Shown here: piece after piece, positions 42,557 to 50,426 of the stretch | Numbering within the stretch: the stretch's first letter is position 1 | How the letters are laid out: every line of letters starts with the position of its first letter | From: Pelagibius sp040217155 | GTDB lineage: Bacteria; Pseudomonadota; Alphaproteobacteria; Kiloniellales; Kiloniellaceae | Length of the DNA stretch: 64,000 nucleotides | Reading direction: 5' to 3' | Assembly: GCA_040217155.1 (NCBI GenBank) | Contig: JAVJNS010000036.1 | Coordinates: 186,001 to 250,000 of the forward strand | The notes under the pieces: generated by a model | Told to the model about the DNA's origin: nothing | What the model saw: only the letters and a program-made list of their open reading frames with translations | Database searches by the model: none | Position numbers and translations under genes: made by a program

Positions 42557-42735
42557 TCGCGCAGGCTCCCGCTGCCTCGAGAGGAATGCGGGTTTGGCGG
42601 GCTTGGGGATCTCCGGCGCCCCTTTTCCCCTTGCTTTCCGGCCCCCCGGGGGGTATCACCCGCGCACTTTCAATCTCACACGCGGGCAATGCGGCCTTCG
42701 GGGAGACATCCCGACAGTCGCTCCGGTGTCTGAAA

Positions 42736-42773
42736 TCTCAAGAATTCCGTGGATTTGCACGGCAAACTTGAGA
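42736..42773 (+). promoter_or_regulatory. Symmetric hairpin in the rpsB leader
   Basis: TCTCAAG (42736-42742) pairs with CTTGAGA (42767-42773), and CCGTG (42747-42751) pairs with CACGG (42758-42762). The internal loop is 4 by 4 nt (AATT/CAAA) and the apical loop is GATTTG. It ends 41 nt before the rpsB ATG, where a leader for S2 autoregulation could act. Confidence 0.55.
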
Positions 42774-42814
42774 CCAGATGACAGGCTCGCGGTGGACCAA
42801 CCGGAGAACATACT

Positions 42815-43723
42815 ATGGCGCTTCCGAGCCCCTCGATGCGTCAGCTGTTGGAAGCTGGCGTTCACTTTGGACACACCACCCGTCGCTGGAACCCGCGCAT
42901 GGCCCCCTACATTTTCGGGGTCCGCAACGGCGTTCACATCATCGATCTCGAGCAGACGGTGCCGCTGCTGAACCAGGCCCTGGTCACCGTGCGCGACATC
43001 GTCGCCGGCGGCGGCCGCGTGCTCTTCGTCGGCACCAAGCGCCAGGCCAGCGATAAGGTCGCCGAGGCGGCCAAGCGCTGCGGCCAGTATTACGTCAACC
43101 ACCGCTGGCTCGGCGGCATGCTGACCAACTGGAAGACCATTTCAAATTCGATCCGCCGCCTGCGCGTCGTCGACGAGCAGCTGGCCGAGGAGAACAGCGG
43201 CCTGACCAAGAAGGAACTGCTGGTGCTGACCCGCGAACGCGACAAGCTGGAGCGCGCGCTGGGCGGGATCAAGGAGATGGGCGGCCTGCCCGACGTGATC
43301 TTCGTCATCGACACCAACAAGGAGCACATCGCCGTCGGCGAGGCGGGGAACCTTAACATTCCGGTCATCGGCGTGCTGGACTCCAACTCCAATCCGGACG
43401 GTGTGACCTTCCCGGTGCCCGGCAACGACGATGCGCTGCGCGCCATCGGCCTGTTCTGCGACCTCATCGCCGATGCCGTGCTGGACGGCATCCAGGCCGA
43501 GATGACCGCCAGCGGCACCGACGTCGGCGAGTCGGTCGAGGTGCCCGCCGAGACCCTGCCCGCGGAAACCGCGCCCGCCGCGACCCCGCCGGAAGAAGCC
43601 GCGAGCCAGGCCGATGCGACGCCTGAGGCCGACGTCAAGGCCGCGGCCGCCGGCGAGGCGGCCAGCCAGGCCGAGGCCAAGCCCGAGGCCGGCCAGGACA
43701 GCACGGCGCCGGTCCAGGGCTGA
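42815..43723 (+). CDS. rpsB: 30S ribosomal protein S2
   Basis: Ribosomal small-subunit protein needed for late assembly of S1 onto the 30S. Signature motifs are MRQLLEAGVHFGHTTRRWNPRM, FVGTKRQAS, NHRWLGGMLTNWKT and DSNSNPDGVTFPVPGNDDA. The conserved fold ends near residue 230; a further roughly 70 residues are Ala/Glu/Pro-rich and disordered-looking, making the protein 302 aa instead of about 240-260. It is first in the rpsB-tsf-pyrH-frr order. Confidence 0.96.
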   Translation: MALPSPSMRQLLEAGVHFGHTTRRWNPRMAPYIFGVRNGVHIIDLEQTVPLLNQALVTVRDIVAGGGRVLFVGTKRQASDKVAEAAKRCGQYYVNHRWLGGMLTNWKTISNSIRRLRVVDEQLAEENSGLTKKELLVLTRERDKLERALGGIKEMGGLPDVIFVIDTNKEHIAVGEAGNLNIPVIGVLDSNSNPDGVTFPVPGNDDALRAIGLFCDLIADAVLDGIQAEMTASGTDVGESVEVPAETLPAETAPAATPPEEAASQADATPEADVKAAAAGEAASQAEAKPEAGQDSTAPVQG

Positions 43724-43740
43724 GCCCGCGCCAACGAAAA

Positions 43741-43766
43741 GGGAGCCGGTCGCCGGCCGGCTTCCC
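43741..43766 (+). terminator. Hairpin between rpsB and tsf
   Basis: GGGAGCCGG and CCGGCTTCCC form a stem with one bulge and a 7-nt loop. Without a U-tract it is likely an attenuator or processing hairpin, which would fit unequal S2 and EF-Ts demand. Confidence 0.4.
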
Positions 43767-43847
43767 GAACCGCGAATATTCCTCTGTAGACACGTTCCCG
43801 GGCAGGCCCCGGAGACGTTCCAGACTTCAAAGAAAAAGGGTTCCGTC

Positions 43848-44774
43848 ATGGCTGAAATCACAGCGGCGCTGGTCAAAGAGCTGCGCGAGTCCTCCGGCGC
43901 GGGGATGATGGATTGCAAGAAGGCGCTGACCGAGTCCGGCGGCGACCTGGATGCCGCGGTCGACTGGCTGCGCAAGAAGGGCCTCGCCGCCGCCGCCAAG
44001 AAGGCCGGCCGCGTCGCCGCCGAGGGGTTGGTCGGCGTCGCCGCCGAAGGCACCAAGGGCGCGGTGGTCGAGGTCAATTCCGAAACCGATTTCGTCGCCC
44101 GCAACGAGGCCTTCCAGGGTTTCGTCCGCGGTGTCGCGCAGATCGCCCTGGAGCAGGGCGGTGACCTGGAGAAGATCCAGGCCGCCGGTTACCCGGGCGC
44201 GGGCCACAGCGTGGCCGAAGCGCTGACCGGCATGATCGCCAAGATCGGCGAGAACATGGCGCTGCGCCGCAGCGCCGGCCTGTCGGTGAACGACGGCGTG
44301 GTCTGCTCCTATATCCACAACCAGACAGCCGCCGGCCTCGGCAAGATCGGCGTGCTGGTCGGCCTCGAGTCGACCGGCGACAAGGCCAAGCTGGAGGCCC
44401 TCGGCCGCCAACTCGCCATGCATGTCGCCGCTGCCCAGCCGCAGGCCGTCGACCGCGACGGCGTCGATGCTTCCGCCCTGGACCGCGAGCGCGACGTGCT
44501 GAGCGAGCAGGCCCGGGCCAGCGGCAAGCCGGAAGAGATCATCGCCAAGATGGTCGAAGGCCGCCTGCGCAAGTTCTATGAAGAGGTCTGCCTGCTCGAG
44601 CAGGTCTTCGTCATCGACGGCGAGAACAAGGTCGGCAAGGTGCTGGAGACGGCCGCCAAGGATCTCGGCGCGCCGGTCGCCATCGCCGGTTTCGTGCGCT
44701 TTCAGCTCGGTGAGGGCGTCGAGCGCGACGAACAGGATTTCGCCGCCGAAGTCGCCGCCACCCTCGGCGGCTGA
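43848..44774 (+). CDS. tsf: Elongation factor Ts
   Basis: Guanine-nucleotide exchange factor recycling EF-Tu. The 308-aa product has the UBA-like N-terminus AALVKELRESSGAGMMDCKKAL and the core signature GAVVEVNSETDFVARN. Two core subdomains follow. ATG 43848 matches the family N-terminus; an upstream open extension to 43614 overlaps rpsB and is not used. The gene lies 124 bp after rpsB. Confidence 0.96.
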   Translation: MAEITAALVKELRESSGAGMMDCKKALTESGGDLDAAVDWLRKKGLAAAAKKAGRVAAEGLVGVAAEGTKGAVVEVNSETDFVARNEAFQGFVRGVAQIALEQGGDLEKIQAAGYPGAGHSVAEALTGMIAKIGENMALRRSAGLSVNDGVVCSYIHNQTAAGLGKIGVLVGLESTGDKAKLEALGRQLAMHVAAAQPQAVDRDGVDASALDRERDVLSEQARASGKPEEIIAKMVEGRLRKFYEEVCLLEQVFVIDGENKVGKVLETAAKDLGAPVAIAGFVRFQLGEGVERDEQDFAAEVAATLGG

Positions 44775-44940
44775 TTTCCCGGTATTGCCGCAGGGCCGCC
44801 GTCTTTCCGCCCCATCGCCCGGACAGTGTCAAAAGGCGGCGGCGGCGCGGCAGGGGTTTCGGCCTGCTGGCGCAATGCGGCCGGGCGGATTAACATGTGC
44901 GCGCTTTCACCGGCCGGCGGTTTCTCCTGCCGGTTTCCGC

Positions 44941-44979
44941 CGCCAGACTTCGTACCGCCAGACCTTGTACCGCTAGACG
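44941..44979 (+). repeat. 15-bp tandem repeat upstream of pyrH
   Basis: CGCCAGACTTCGTAC, CGCCAGACCTTGTAC and a partial CGCTAGACG lie head to tail, ending 12 nt before the pyrH ATG. The 217-bp tsf-pyrH spacer otherwise shows no gene. Confidence 0.75.
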
Positions 44980-44991
44980 TCAAAGGGGCAT

Positions 44992-45738
44992 ATGTCCGAA
45001 TCTGAGACCCGGGTCGCCAGCCTCCCGCAATATAAGCGTGTGCTTCTCAAAATTTCGGGCGAAGCCCTGATGGGAAGCCACGAATACGGCCTCGATCCCG
45101 ACATGGTGGCGCAGATCGCCGCCGACGTCGGCAAGGTCAGGGCGCTGGGCGTCGATGTTTGCCTCGTGGTCGGCGGCGGCAACATCTTTCGCGGCGTCTC
45201 CGCCGCCTCGCGCGGCATGGAGCGCGCCTCGGCTGACTACATGGGTATGCTGGCGACGGTGATTAACGCCCTGGCGCTGCAGAATGCGCTGGAGAACGCC
45301 GGGGTCGACACCCGGGTGCTCTCGGCGATCCCCATGGCCACCGTGGCCGAGCCCTATATCCGCCGGCGCGCCGTGCGCCACATGGAAAAGGGCCGCGTGG
45401 TGATCTTCGCCGCCGGCACCGGCAACCCTTTCTTCACCACCGACACGGCGGCGGCGCTCCGGGCCTCGGAGATGGGCTGCGACGTGCTGCTGAAGGGCAC
45501 CAAGGTCGACGGCGTCTACGATTCCGACCCGGAGAAGAACCCCGGGGCGACGCGCTACGACAGGCTCAGCTACATGCGGGTGCTGACCGAGGATCTCGGC
45601 GTGATGGACCATGCCGCGATCTCGCTTGCCCGCGAAAACGCTATCCCTATCCTCGTGTTCTCAATATACAGACCCGGAGCTTTCGCCGAGGTCTTGTCCG
45701 GCAAGGGCTGTTTTACATTGGTGCAGAACGAGGAATGA
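44992..45738 (+). CDS. pyrH: Uridylate kinase
   Basis: Hexameric UMP kinase of the amino-acid-kinase fold, making UDP for RNA and envelope precursors. Motifs are YKRVLLKISGEALMG, VVGGGNIFRG, AAGTGNPFFTTDTAAALRA and KGTKVDGVYDSDP. Length 248 aa. A strongly repeated leader sequence lies directly upstream. frr starts 4 bp after its stop. Confidence 0.96.
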   Translation: MSESETRVASLPQYKRVLLKISGEALMGSHEYGLDPDMVAQIAADVGKVRALGVDVCLVVGGGNIFRGVSAASRGMERASADYMGMLATVINALALQNALENAGVDTRVLSAIPMATVAEPYIRRRAVRHMEKGRVVIFAAGTGNPFFTTDTAAALRASEMGCDVLLKGTKVDGVYDSDPEKNPGATRYDRLSYMRVLTEDLGVMDHAAISLARENAIPILVFSIYRPGAFAEVLSGKGCFTLVQNEE

Positions 45739-45741
45739 CCC

Positions 45742-46299
45742 GTGGCAGATCCTGATCTCAGCGATATCAAGCGCCGCATGGACGGCGCCATCGAAGCGCT
45801 TCACAAGGAGTTCACCGGCTTGCGTACCGGCCGCGCCTCGGCCGGGCTGCTGGAACCGATCCAGGTCGATGCCTACGGCGCCAGCATGCCGATGAACCAG
45901 GTGGGTTCCATCAGCGTGCCGGAGCCGCGCATGGTCACGGTGCAGGTCTGGGACCGCGGGCTGGTCGGCGCGGTGGAAAAAGCGATTCGGGAGTCCGGGC
46001 TGGGCCTCAATCCGGCGACCGACGGCCAGTTGATCCGAGTGCCGATTCCGGCGCTTTCGGAAGAGCGGCGCGTGGAACTGACCAAGATCGCCGGCAAGTA
46101 CGCCGAACAGGCGCGGATTGCGGTGCGCAACGTCCGCCGCGACGGCATGGACATGCTGAAGAAGATGGAAAAAGACCACGAAATCTCCAAGGACGAGCAC
46201 CACCTCTGGTCGGAGGAGATACAGTCTCTGACCGATCGCCATATCAAGGGTGTGGACGATGCCCTGGCCCAGAAGGAAGAAGAAATCCTTCAGGTCTAG
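45742..46299 (+). CDS. frr: Ribosome-recycling factor
   Basis: Splits post-termination ribosomes with EF-G. The 185-aa product has the three-helix-bundle motifs HKEFTGLRTGRASAGLL, VWDRGLVGAVEKAI and IPALSEERRVELTKIA, then KYAEQARIAVRNVRRDGM. Translation starts at GTG 45742 with ACGAGGA upstream. Confidence 0.95.
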   Translation: MADPDLSDIKRRMDGAIEALHKEFTGLRTGRASAGLLEPIQVDAYGASMPMNQVGSISVPEPRMVTVQVWDRGLVGAVEKAIRESGLGLNPATDGQLIRVPIPALSEERRVELTKIAGKYAEQARIAVRNVRRDGMDMLKKMEKDHEISKDEHHLWSEEIQSLTDRHIKGVDDALAQKEEEILQV

Positions 46300-46338
46300 G
46301 GCGCCAATCCGGCTCTTCAGTTCCGCTCGGCGAAGGCA

Positions 46339-47076
46339 ATGGACGACGCACGTTTCTCTCCGGACCAGGTATCCCCACGGCACGTCGCGATCATCATGGA
46401 TGGCAACGGCCGCTGGGCCAACGCGCGCGGACTGCCGCGTGCCCTGGGCCACCGCCAGGGCGCCGAAGCCGTGCGGCGCTGCGTCGCCGGCGCGCTGGAA
46501 ATGGGGATTCCCTTTCTCACCCTGTTCGGATTTTCCTCGGAGAACTGGCGCCGCCCGATGACCGAGGTCGAGGACCTCATGGGGCTGCTGCGGCGCTATC
46601 TGCAGAGCGAGATCGCCGAATTCCATAAGAACGGCATCCGGCTGCGGGTCATCGGCGAGCGTGGCCGCCTGCCGCCCGACGTCGTGCGCCTCATCGACGA
46701 TGCCGAACGGCGCACCGCGGAGAACCAGGCGCTCGACCTCGTGATGGCGCTCAGCTACGGCGGCCGCCAGGAGATCGCCGCGGCGGCGCGCGAACTGGCG
46801 GCCGCCGTCGCCGCCGGCGAGCTGACGCCCGCGGACATCGACGAAGACTGCTTCGCCGCCGGCTTGCTGACCGCCGGCATCCCGGACCCGGATCTGCTGA
46901 TCCGCACTTCGGGGGAGCAGCGGCTCAGCAATTTCCTGCTGTGGCAGGCCGCCTACAGCGAGTTCATCTTCGTCGACAAGCTGTGGCCCGACTTCGACAA
47001 GGGCGACCTGGCAGCGGCGGTCGCCGAGTTCCGGCAGCGCGAGCGCCGTTACGGCGCGGCAGCCGAATCGCTTTAG
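46339..47076 (+). CDS. uppS: Undecaprenyl diphosphate synthase
   Basis: Cis-prenyltransferase that extends farnesyl diphosphate to the C55 carrier of peptidoglycan and polysaccharide synthesis. The active-site motif HVAIIMDGNGRWA with catalytic D21, the FGFSSENWRRP substrate loop and DLLIRTSGEQRLSNFLLWQ are intact. Length 245 aa. It lies 39 bp after frr and just before cdsA. Confidence 0.95.
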   Translation: MDDARFSPDQVSPRHVAIIMDGNGRWANARGLPRALGHRQGAEAVRRCVAGALEMGIPFLTLFGFSSENWRRPMTEVEDLMGLLRRYLQSEIAEFHKNGIRLRVIGERGRLPPDVVRLIDDAERRTAENQALDLVMALSYGGRQEIAAAARELAAAVAAGELTPADIDEDCFAAGLLTAGIPDPDLLIRTSGEQRLSNFLLWQAAYSEFIFVDKLWPDFDKGDLAAAVAEFRQRERRYGAAAESL

Positions 47077-47088
47077 GCATCCATCCCT

Positions 47089-47877
47089 TTGCTGCGCACC
47101 CGCATCATCTCGGCAGTGGTCCTGGCGCCGCTGGTGCTGCTCGCCATCTGGTTCGGCGGCCTGTGGTTTGTCGCACTGGTGGCGCTCGCCGCTGGCCTCA
47201 TGGGCTGGGAGTGGGCGCGGATGTGCAATGGCGGCCAACTCGGCTGGCCCGGTTGGATCGTCATCGCGACTCTTGTGGCGGCCACGCTGGCTTTCGCTCT
47301 GGTCCAGACTTTCGCGGTCTTCTCTCTACTCTTTGGCGGTGGCATTTTAAGCGCCGCTGTCACCGTCGCTCGGTTCAATCGTCGCGAACCTTTCCTCTTC
47401 CTGGTGTTTGGCACCGCCTACATCGGCATCGCCTGCCTGGCGTTCCTGTGGCTGCGCCAGGTGCCGGCGCAGGGCCGCGACCTGGTGTTCTGGCTGCTCG
47501 CGGTGGTCTGGGCGACCGACATCGGGGCCTACTTCGCCGGGCGCGGCATCGGCGGGCCCAAACTGGCCCCGGCGATCAGCCCCAACAAGACCTGGGCCGG
47601 GCTCATCGGCGGCGCGCTGGCGGCGGCCCTGGTCGGGATTATCGCGGCAAGGTTGCTCGGTAGCGGTGCTATCCCTCTGGCGGTTGGGGGGATGGCCCTC
47701 GCCGTGGTCGCGCAGGGCGGCGATCTTCTGGAATCGTGGTGCAAGCGCCGCTTCGGGGTGAAGGATTCAAGTCACGTAATCCCCGGTCATGGTGGTATCC
47801 TCGACCGCGTGGACGGGTTGCTGGCCGTTTTCCCGGCCGCGTTCCTCTATTTCTGGGTTGTGGGGGTTCCTTTCTGA
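47089..47877 (+). CDS. cdsA: Phosphatidate cytidylyltransferase
   Basis: Integral membrane enzyme making CDP-diacylglycerol from phosphatidic acid and CTP, the branch point of phospholipid synthesis. About seven hydrophobic helices are present. The C-terminal CDP-alcohol signature is KRRFGVKDSSHVIPGHGGILDRVDG. Translation appears to start at TTG 47089; no better ATG or GTG is seen, and the ribosome-binding site is weak. The dxr ATG follows after one base. Confidence 0.93.
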   Translation: MLRTRIISAVVLAPLVLLAIWFGGLWFVALVALAAGLMGWEWARMCNGGQLGWPGWIVIATLVAATLAFALVQTFAVFSLLFGGGILSAAVTVARFNRREPFLFLVFGTAYIGIACLAFLWLRQVPAQGRDLVFWLLAVVWATDIGAYFAGRGIGGPKLAPAISPNKTWAGLIGGALAAALVGIIAARLLGSGAIPLAVGGMALAVVAQGGDLLESWCKRRFGVKDSSHVIPGHGGILDRVDGLLAVFPAAFLYFWVVGVPF

Positions 47878-47878
47878 C

Positions 47879-49081
47879 ATGTCACTGGCCTCGACCTCAC
47901 CGAAAAGCGCCAGCCAGCCGCGGCGGCTGTCGATCCTCGGGTCGACCGGTTCGATCGGCTGCAGCACCCTCGACCTCGTCGAACGCAATCCCGACGCCTT
48001 TGACGTCGAGGTCCTGACCGCCAACCGCTCGGTGGCCCGCCTGGCCATGCAGGCCAAGCATTTCGGCGCCCGCCTGGCGGTGGTCGCCGACGACAGCGCC
48101 TACGCGGATCTGAAAGACGCCTTGAGCGGAAGCGGCATCGAGATCGCGGCCGGCGCGGCGGCGGTGGCCGAAGCCGCCGGGCGGCCGACCGACTGGGTCA
48201 TGGCGGCCATCGTCGGCGCCGCCGGCCTGGCGCCGACGCTCTCGGCGATCCGCCAGGGCACCGTGGTGGGCCTGGCCAACAAGGAAACCCTGGTCTGTGC
48301 CGGCAGCCTGATGACCGCCGAGGTGCGGCGCTGCGGCGCCCAGCTGCTGCCGGTCGATTCGGAACACAACGCGATTTTCCAGGTTCTCGACCTGGAGCGG
48401 CCCGAGAGCGTCGACCGCCTGGTCCTGACGGCCTCGGGCGGGCCATTTCGGACTTTCAGCCGGGCGGATATGGCCGCGGTCACCCCGGCCCAGGCGGTGG
48501 CCCACCCGAACTGGGACATGGGGGCCAAGATTTCCGTCGATTCCGCCACCATGATGAACAAGGGCCTGGAACTCATCGAGGCGCATTTCCTGTTCGACAT
48601 GCCCGAGCCGCGCATCGACATCCTGGTGCATCCGGAATCGGTCATTCACTCCATGGTGGCCTATGTCGACGGCTCGGTCCTGGCCCAGCTCGGTCAGCCG
48701 GACATGCGCACGCCGATCGCCTACGCCCTGGCCTGGCCGGAGCGCATGACAACGCCGGTCGACCGCCTCGACCTGGCGGCCATCGGCCGGCTGACCTTCG
48801 AAGCGCCGGACGAACGGCGGTTCCCGAGCCTGAAACTGGCGCGCGCGGCCCTGCGCGCCGGCGGCACGGCGCCGATCACCCTCAATGCCGCCAATGAGGA
48901 GGCCGTGGCGGCTTTCCTCGCCGGGCGGATCGGATTTTTGGAGATCCCCGAGGTCGTGGAGCGCACCTTGGAAGTCCACCCCTCGACCGCCCTCAGCGGC
49001 CTGGAGGAGGTCGAGACTTTCGATGCCGTGGCGCGGCGAACCGCCAAGGGCTTGCTTGAAGCCCGGGCCGCCGGCGCCTAG
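47879..49081 (+). CDS. dxr: 1-deoxy-D-xylulose 5-phosphate reductoisomerase
   Basis: Second enzyme of the MEP isoprenoid pathway, NADPH-dependent. The NADPH motif is LSILGSTGSIG, with NKETLVCAG, PVDSEHNAIFQ for metal/substrate binding and HPNWDMGAKISVDSATMMNKGLE. Length 400 aa. It sits in the common uppS-cdsA-dxr-rseP series that links isoprenoid supply to the envelope. Confidence 0.96.
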   Translation: MSLASTSPKSASQPRRLSILGSTGSIGCSTLDLVERNPDAFDVEVLTANRSVARLAMQAKHFGARLAVVADDSAYADLKDALSGSGIEIAAGAAAVAEAAGRPTDWVMAAIVGAAGLAPTLSAIRQGTVVGLANKETLVCAGSLMTAEVRRCGAQLLPVDSEHNAIFQVLDLERPESVDRLVLTASGGPFRTFSRADMAAVTPAQAVAHPNWDMGAKISVDSATMMNKGLELIEAHFLFDMPEPRIDILVHPESVIHSMVAYVDGSVLAQLGQPDMRTPIAYALAWPERMTTPVDRLDLAAIGRLTFEAPDERRFPSLKLARAALRAGGTAPITLNAANEEAVAAFLAGRIGFLEIPEVVERTLEVHPSTALSGLEEVETFDAVARRTAKGLLEARAAGA

Positions 49082-49155
49082 ATCCTTTAATTGGTAACCA
49101 TTTTGCGGTAATTAGCTGCTAACTATTGGGCAGACGAAGACCGCAGGGAATGGCA

Positions 49156-49172
49156 TTTGTCCCCGGGACAAA
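49156..49172. promoter_or_regulatory. 17-nt palindrome upstream of rseP
   Basis: TTTGTCCC-C-GGGACAAA is a perfect 8-bp dyad around one central base, too tight for an RNA hairpin but ideal for a dimeric DNA-binding protein. It lies about 75 nt before the rseP start. Confidence 0.5.
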
Positions 49173-49245
49173 CCCGGAGATTCTCCTGAACGAAGCGGGA
49201 TACCGCTCCTTCCTAATAAGATAAAATAGGATTGCATCGTAAGTC

Positions 49246-50364
49246 ATGGATTTTTCTGGTGGATTTTACGGTTTCGGGTTGCCGTTCCTGGCCGTGCTCA
49301 CGGCCTTGGTTTTCTTTCATGAACTGGGCCACTATCTGGTGGCGCGCTGGAACGGCGTGCGGGTCGAGGTCTTTTCCATCGGTTTCGGGCCCGAGGTCTT
49401 CGGCTGGAACGACAAAGCCGGTACGCGCTGGAAGTTCAGCCTGATTCCGCTCGGCGGCTACGTGAAGATGTTCGGCGACGCCAATGCCGCCAGCATGCCC
49501 GGCGACGACGGCGACAAGCTGTCCGATGCCGAGCGCGCCGTCGCCTTTCCGCACAAACGCCTGGGTCAGCGCGTGGCCATCGTTTCCGCCGGCCCGATCG
49601 CCAACTTCATCCTCGCCATCGTGATTTTGGCAGGGCTGTTCAGCCTGATTGGCCAGCCCTTCACGCCGGCGGTCGTCGGCGAGGTCATGCCCGGCTCCGC
49701 GGCCGAAGCGGCGGGATTCGAGGCCCAGGACGAGATCACCGCCGTTAACGGCCAGACGATCGCGCGTTTCGAAGAGCTGCAGCGCATTGTCGCGCTGCGC
49801 CCCGGCGAGCAACTGGCGATCGCGGTCGTGCGCGGCGGCCGGGAGTTCGTGTTGCAAGCGACGCCGATGGCGGTCGAAAGCACCAGCGCGCTTGGCGAAA
49901 CCCAAACCATCGGGCGCCTTGGCATTCAGCGCAGCGGGCGGGAGTTCGCCCGCCACGATCCGGCGACGGCGGTGTGGCAGGCGGTGCGCGAGACCGGTTC
50001 GATCATCACTCAGACCTTCACCGCGCTCGGCCAGATCATTCGCGGCGACCGTGGGGCTGACGAACTGGGCGGCCCGATCCGCATCGCCCAGTTGTCCGGC
50101 CAGGTGGCGGAGATCGGCATCTCGGAACTGCTGTACTTCGCCGCCGTGCTGTCCATCAACCTTGGACTGATCAATCTGTTTCCGATTCCGATGCTGGACG
50201 GCGGCCATCTGCTGTTTTACGCCGTGGAGGCAGTGCGGGGACGGCCTTTGGGCGAAAGGGCGCAAGAATACGGTTTCAGGATCGGACTGGCTCTGGTATT
50301 GACGTTAATGGTCTTCGTGACCTGGAATGACGTGGTTCGGATCTGGGTGGACTTCACAGTTTAG
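49246..50364 (+). CDS. rseP: RIP metalloprotease RseP
   Basis: Site-2-type intramembrane zinc protease that cleaves anti-sigma factors or leftover signal peptides. HELGH gives the zinc ligands H25, E26 and H29 in the first helix; the third ligand motif is in MLDGGHLLFY near the C-terminus. A PDZ domain occupies about residues 140-215. Length 372 aa, slightly short because a single PDZ domain is present. No strong ribosome-binding site precedes ATG 49246. bamA follows. Confidence 0.95.
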   Translation: MDFSGGFYGFGLPFLAVLTALVFFHELGHYLVARWNGVRVEVFSIGFGPEVFGWNDKAGTRWKFSLIPLGGYVKMFGDANAASMPGDDGDKLSDAERAVAFPHKRLGQRVAIVSAGPIANFILAIVILAGLFSLIGQPFTPAVVGEVMPGSAAEAAGFEAQDEITAVNGQTIARFEELQRIVALRPGEQLAIAVVRGGREFVLQATPMAVESTSALGETQTIGRLGIQRSGREFARHDPATAVWQAVRETGSIITQTFTALGQIIRGDRGADELGGPIRIAQLSGQVAEIGISELLYFAAVLSINLGLINLFPIPMLDGGHLLFYAVEAVRGRPLGERAQEYGFRIGLALVLTLMVFVTWNDVVRIWVDFTV

Positions 50365-50426
50365 TCAGTATCGTCAATGGCCTGGGCAAGTGAAGACCCA
50401 GCGCCGCGGGGGAAGGACAAGGAAAC

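Noticed and set aside
42642..42653. CCCCCCGGGGGG palindrome before rpsB
   Set aside because: A simple G/C run in a GC-rich spacer; no loop for a hairpin and no regulatory context.
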